From positions 54,459 through 118,458 of the forward strand of contig DATFMP010000083.1 in the NCBI GenBank assembly GCA_035266845.1: a stretch of 64,000 bases of DNA, read 5' to 3'. Below the pieces are notes generated by a model. It was not told the origin of the DNA. It made no database searches and was given only the letters and a program-made list of their open reading frames with translations. Within the stretch, counting starts at the first letter, position 1; every line of letters starts with the position of its first letter. Of this stretch, positions 61,950-64,000 are shown in pieces. Made by a program: the position numbers and the translations under genes. The DNA is from DATFMP01 sp035266845. Its GTDB lineage: Bacteria > SAR324 > JACQKK01.

Positions 61950-62906
61950 ATGAACTTGGCATATGCTCATGGGCTGTCGCCCGAGGGGATGGTCGGCGCG
62001 CATGACGCGCTGACCGAGGCGGCGCATGCCTGGGCCGGTCCGCACGTCTCCCTGCTGACCGACTGGAGCTTCGACCCGACCTTCCTCGTGCCGCTGCTGC
62101 TGGCGGTGCTGTACTTCAAGGGCTACGTGCGCTATCGGCGCCGGGGCGGGCGGCGCTTCCCGGCGTGGCGGGCGGTGTTGTTCGCGTTGGGCGTGGCGGT
62201 GGTGGGCATCGCGCTGATGAGCCCCATCGACATGCTGGCGGACTACTCGTTCACCTTCCACATGGTGCAGCACGACCTGCTGATGCTGGTGGCCGCACCG
62301 TTGATCCTGCTGGGGGCGCCGTTCATCCCGGTCATCCGCGGTCTGCCGATGGGGCTGCGCCGCCGCTGGTTCGTGCCGGCGGCGCGCCGGGGTCCGCTGC
62401 GCGTGGCGGCGAAGTTTCTCACGCGGCCACTGGTGGCGCTGGTGCTCTTTGAGGCCACTGTCGTGGCGTGGCATCTGCCGGGGCTATATAACGCGGCGCT
62501 GTTCAATAACGCCGTGCACTACGGGATGCACTTCTCGTTCATCGCGACGGCCATCCTCTTCTGGTGGCACATCGTCACGCCCTACCCGTTCCCCTCACGG
62601 CTGCACTACTTTCTGCGCATGGCGATGCTCGTCGCCTCGGCCATCGTGAACAGCTTCCTGGCTGCCTTGATCGCCTTCTCCGGCACCGTGCTCTACGGCT
62701 ACGGGGCCCGGCACGGCTTCTGGGGCCTCAGCCCCATCGATGACCAGTCCATCGGCGGCGTGCTGATGTGGGTGATGGGCGACATGCTGCGGTTGGGCGC
62801 GATCACGGTGCTCTTTGCCGTGTACGTGGCACGGGAGAACGCCAAGGAGCCCCACGCCCGGCAGGCGGCCCAGGTCGCGCGCACCAAGCTGGCCCACACC
62901 ACCTGA
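61950..62906 (+). CDS. ctaG: Cytochrome c oxidase assembly factor CtaG (caa3_CtaG family)
   Basis: A 318-residue membrane protein with about seven helices of the caa3_CtaG family, which delivers copper to, or otherwise assembles, caa3 oxidase. Family motifs include LMSPIDMLADYSFTFHMVQHDLLML and WHLPGLYNAAL, and a C-terminal VMWVMGDMLRLG-like segment (MWVMGDMLRLGAI). His residues in FHMVQHD and HYGMHFSF could bind copper. It is unrelated to the Cox11-type CtaG of proteobacterial aa3 systems. It ends before a degenerate copy of repeat family B. Confidence 0.9.
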   Translation: MNLAYAHGLSPEGMVGAHDALTEAAHAWAGPHVSLLTDWSFDPTFLVPLLLAVLYFKGYVRYRRRGGRRFPAWRAVLFALGVAVVGIALMSPIDMLADYSFTFHMVQHDLLMLVAAPLILLGAPFIPVIRGLPMGLRRRWFVPAARRGPLRVAAKFLTRPLVALVLFEATVVAWHLPGLYNAALFNNAVHYGMHFSFIATAILFWWHIVTPYPFPSRLHYFLRMAMLVASAIVNSFLAALIAFSGTVLYGYGARHGFWGLSPIDDQSIGGVLMWVMGDMLRLGAITVLFAVYVARENAKEPHARQAAQVARTKLAHTT

Positions 62907-62929
62907 GCGTTGGCCGCTGCAAGCCCCCT

Positions 62930-63015
62930 GACAAACGGATGGACTTCGGGGGCGCTGCCCCCAAACTCCCGGCAGGGAGCGTCGCCCCCCTGCACTCCAA
63001 GGGGAAGGCTGCTTT
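62930..63015. repeat. Interspersed repeat family B, degenerate copy 4 (inverted orientation)
   Basis: CGGGGGCGCTGCCCCCAAACT is followed by CCCGGCAGGGAGCGTCGCCC; read on the minus strand this is GGGAG/CTCCC followed by TTTGGGGGCAGCGCCCCC, the right half of repeat family B at 35638. It lies between the convergent ctaG and trpA genes. Confidence 0.5.
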
Positions 63016-63078
63016 TCGCGGCGTGACCCGGTCGCGAAAACCCCGAACGGGGTGCGCAAGGGGCGGGGGTGGCGTGGA

Positions 63079-63902
63079 CTACTCCGGCGCGCCGTCCAGG
63101 CCCGCACGCAGGGCGCGCACGTAGTCCAGCGCGGCCTGCTCGGCGGCATCGCGTGTGGGCCCCGCGGCGATGCGGGAGACCAGCCCGGTGCCGACCACCA
63201 CGCCGTCGCAGAGCCGGCTCACCGTGCGGGCCTGCTCGGGCGTGGAGATGCCGAAGCCCACGATCAGCGGCGTGCCCGCGCCCAGGCTGCGGAAGCGATC
63301 AACGCGGGCCTGCAGGTTCTCGCCCAGCCCCATGTCCGTGCCCGTCACACCCTTCAGCGAGACCAGGTAGATAAAGCCAGCGGCGGCCTCGGCGATGCGC
63401 CGGGCGTGCACGTCATCCGTGTTGGGCGCCTCCAGCAGCACGGGGGCCACGCCCAGTTCGCGGCACATGGCGGGCCAGTCGCCCGCCTCGTCCACCGGCA
63501 GATCGGGGATGATCGCCCCGCTCAGGCCGGCCTCCGCCGCGCGCTCCAGGAAGGCGCGCTCACCGAAGCGGAAGATCGGGTTGTAGTGCGTCATCAGCAC
63601 CAGCGGAACCGGTGTGGCCGCGTGGATACGGCGCACCAGCTCCAGGTAGTCCTCCAGGCCGCTGAACTGGTGCAGGGCGCGCTTGCCGGCGGCCTGGATC
63701 ACCGGCCCGTCCGCTATCGGATCGGAGAACGGGAAGCCCAGCTCCACCACGTCCGCGCCGGCCTCGGCCAGCTTGGCACCAGGCGCGCGGTGAACTCGGG
63801 GTCGGGATCGCCTGCCATCAGGTAGGTGACGAGCGCCTTGCGTCCGGCCGCCTTGAGCCGCGCGAAGGTCGCCTGAAGCTGGTGCAGGCCCTCGCCCTTC
63901 AC
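63079..63902 (-). pseudogene. trpA: Tryptophan synthase alpha chain, interrupted by a one-base frameshift
   Basis: The first part (GTG at 63902, KGEGLHQLQATFARLKAAGRK) and the second part (VVELGFPFSDPIADGPVIQ to the end) are both good TrpA, but in different frames. The break is near 63774-63778, around codon 42. One extra C in the minus-strand sequence GTGCCAAGCTGG would restore ARLVPKLAEAGADVVELG and a 274-residue enzyme, the normal length. The catalytic Glu (VELG) and Asp (FSDP) lie after the break. A sequencing or assembly slip at a short C run is as likely as a true mutation. The start overlaps the trpB stop (GTGA). Confidence 0.85.
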
Positions 63903-64000
63903 TGGCCCTCCTTGCCCGCCGTGCGGCCGGTGGGGGTCTGGAAGCGCTCCGGGGCGGCCTTCATCAGCGTGCCCAGGTCCTTGTCCCCCCGGCCGGAGAG
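63899..64000 (-). CDS. trpB: Tryptophan synthase beta chain, C-terminal 33 residues (runs off the window)
   Basis: The frame from the right edge to TGA at 63899-63901 reads LSGRGDKDLGTLMKAAPERF and 13 further residues; SGRGDKD is the conserved end of TrpB1 with the PLP-phosphate-side Ser-Gly-Arg-Gly-Asp-Lys-Asp motif. The stop overlaps the trpA GTG start by four bases (GTGA), the usual trpBA coupling. This is a canonical trpB in addition to the TrpB2-type gene at 38922-40286. Confidence 0.85.
   Translation of the reverse strand, partial: LSGRGDKDLGTLMKAAPERFQTPTGRTAGKEGQ

Overview
The window is chromosomal DNA of a high-G+C (about two thirds G+C by eye), Gram-negative, aerobically respiring bacterium. 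Gram-negative character is shown by LptB and an LptA/OstA-type protein, an LpxH-like phosphoesterase, an Omp85-type outer-membrane barrel and a YbgF/CpoB-like lipoprotein. Aerobic respiration is shown by a complete ctaCDEF-ctaG (caa3-type oxidase) locus. The gene order and several divergent proteins do not let me name a phylum. No phage, transposase, integrase, CRISPR array, rRNA or tRNA gene is visible. The coding strand changes often and most transcription units hold one to five genes.

Left part (1-16 kb): a truncated SNase-like nuclease; an Old Yellow Enzyme homologue with an altered active site; an EF-G paralogue with altered GTPase motifs; a membrane-anchored HIRAN protein beside a helical-repeat protein; a eukaryotic-type cyclic-nucleotide phosphodiesterase overlapping a DEDDy exonuclease; a J-domain protein; and a divergent LysR / DUF1127-like pair around a symmetric palindrome. 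Then comes the most unusual locus, a SAM methyltransferase translationally coupled to an HgcA-HgcB-like corrinoid/ferredoxin fusion (CpaM plus HgcAB-like fusion). An LpxH-like enzyme, an XdhC/CoxI maturation factor and a ParB-like protein follow.

Middle (16-48 kb): polA with a cupin and the ParB-like gene; a small lipoprotein; a run of RDD, DUF4262, TPR, SH3/BamE-like and rsmD genes; a CPBP protease. Next is the envelope/regulatory block pyrG, lptA-like, lptB, rpoN, ptsN, a mannose-type EIIA and pspA, all on the minus strand. PilZ, a class A penicillin-binding protein, a large helical-repeat protein, a HEAT/TPR protein, a TrpB2-type synthase, an outer-membrane barrel with a lipoprotein, a membrane-anchored peptidase MA, a YbgF-like lipoprotein, an AraC regulator and NhaD follow.

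Right part (48-64 kb): an SPW-repeat membrane protein, secA, the conserved rpsB-tsf-pyrH-frr translation cluster followed by a stand-alone mraY, a 520-bp leader with strong stacked hairpins, the oxidase operon whose subunit II carries two haem c sites, ctaG, and on the opposite strand trpB (partial) and trpA, the latter broken by a one-base frameshift.

Two families of interspersed repeats recur. Apart from one fragment, every copy lies between convergent gene 3' ends, which suggests a role in bidirectional termination or mRNA 3'-end formation.
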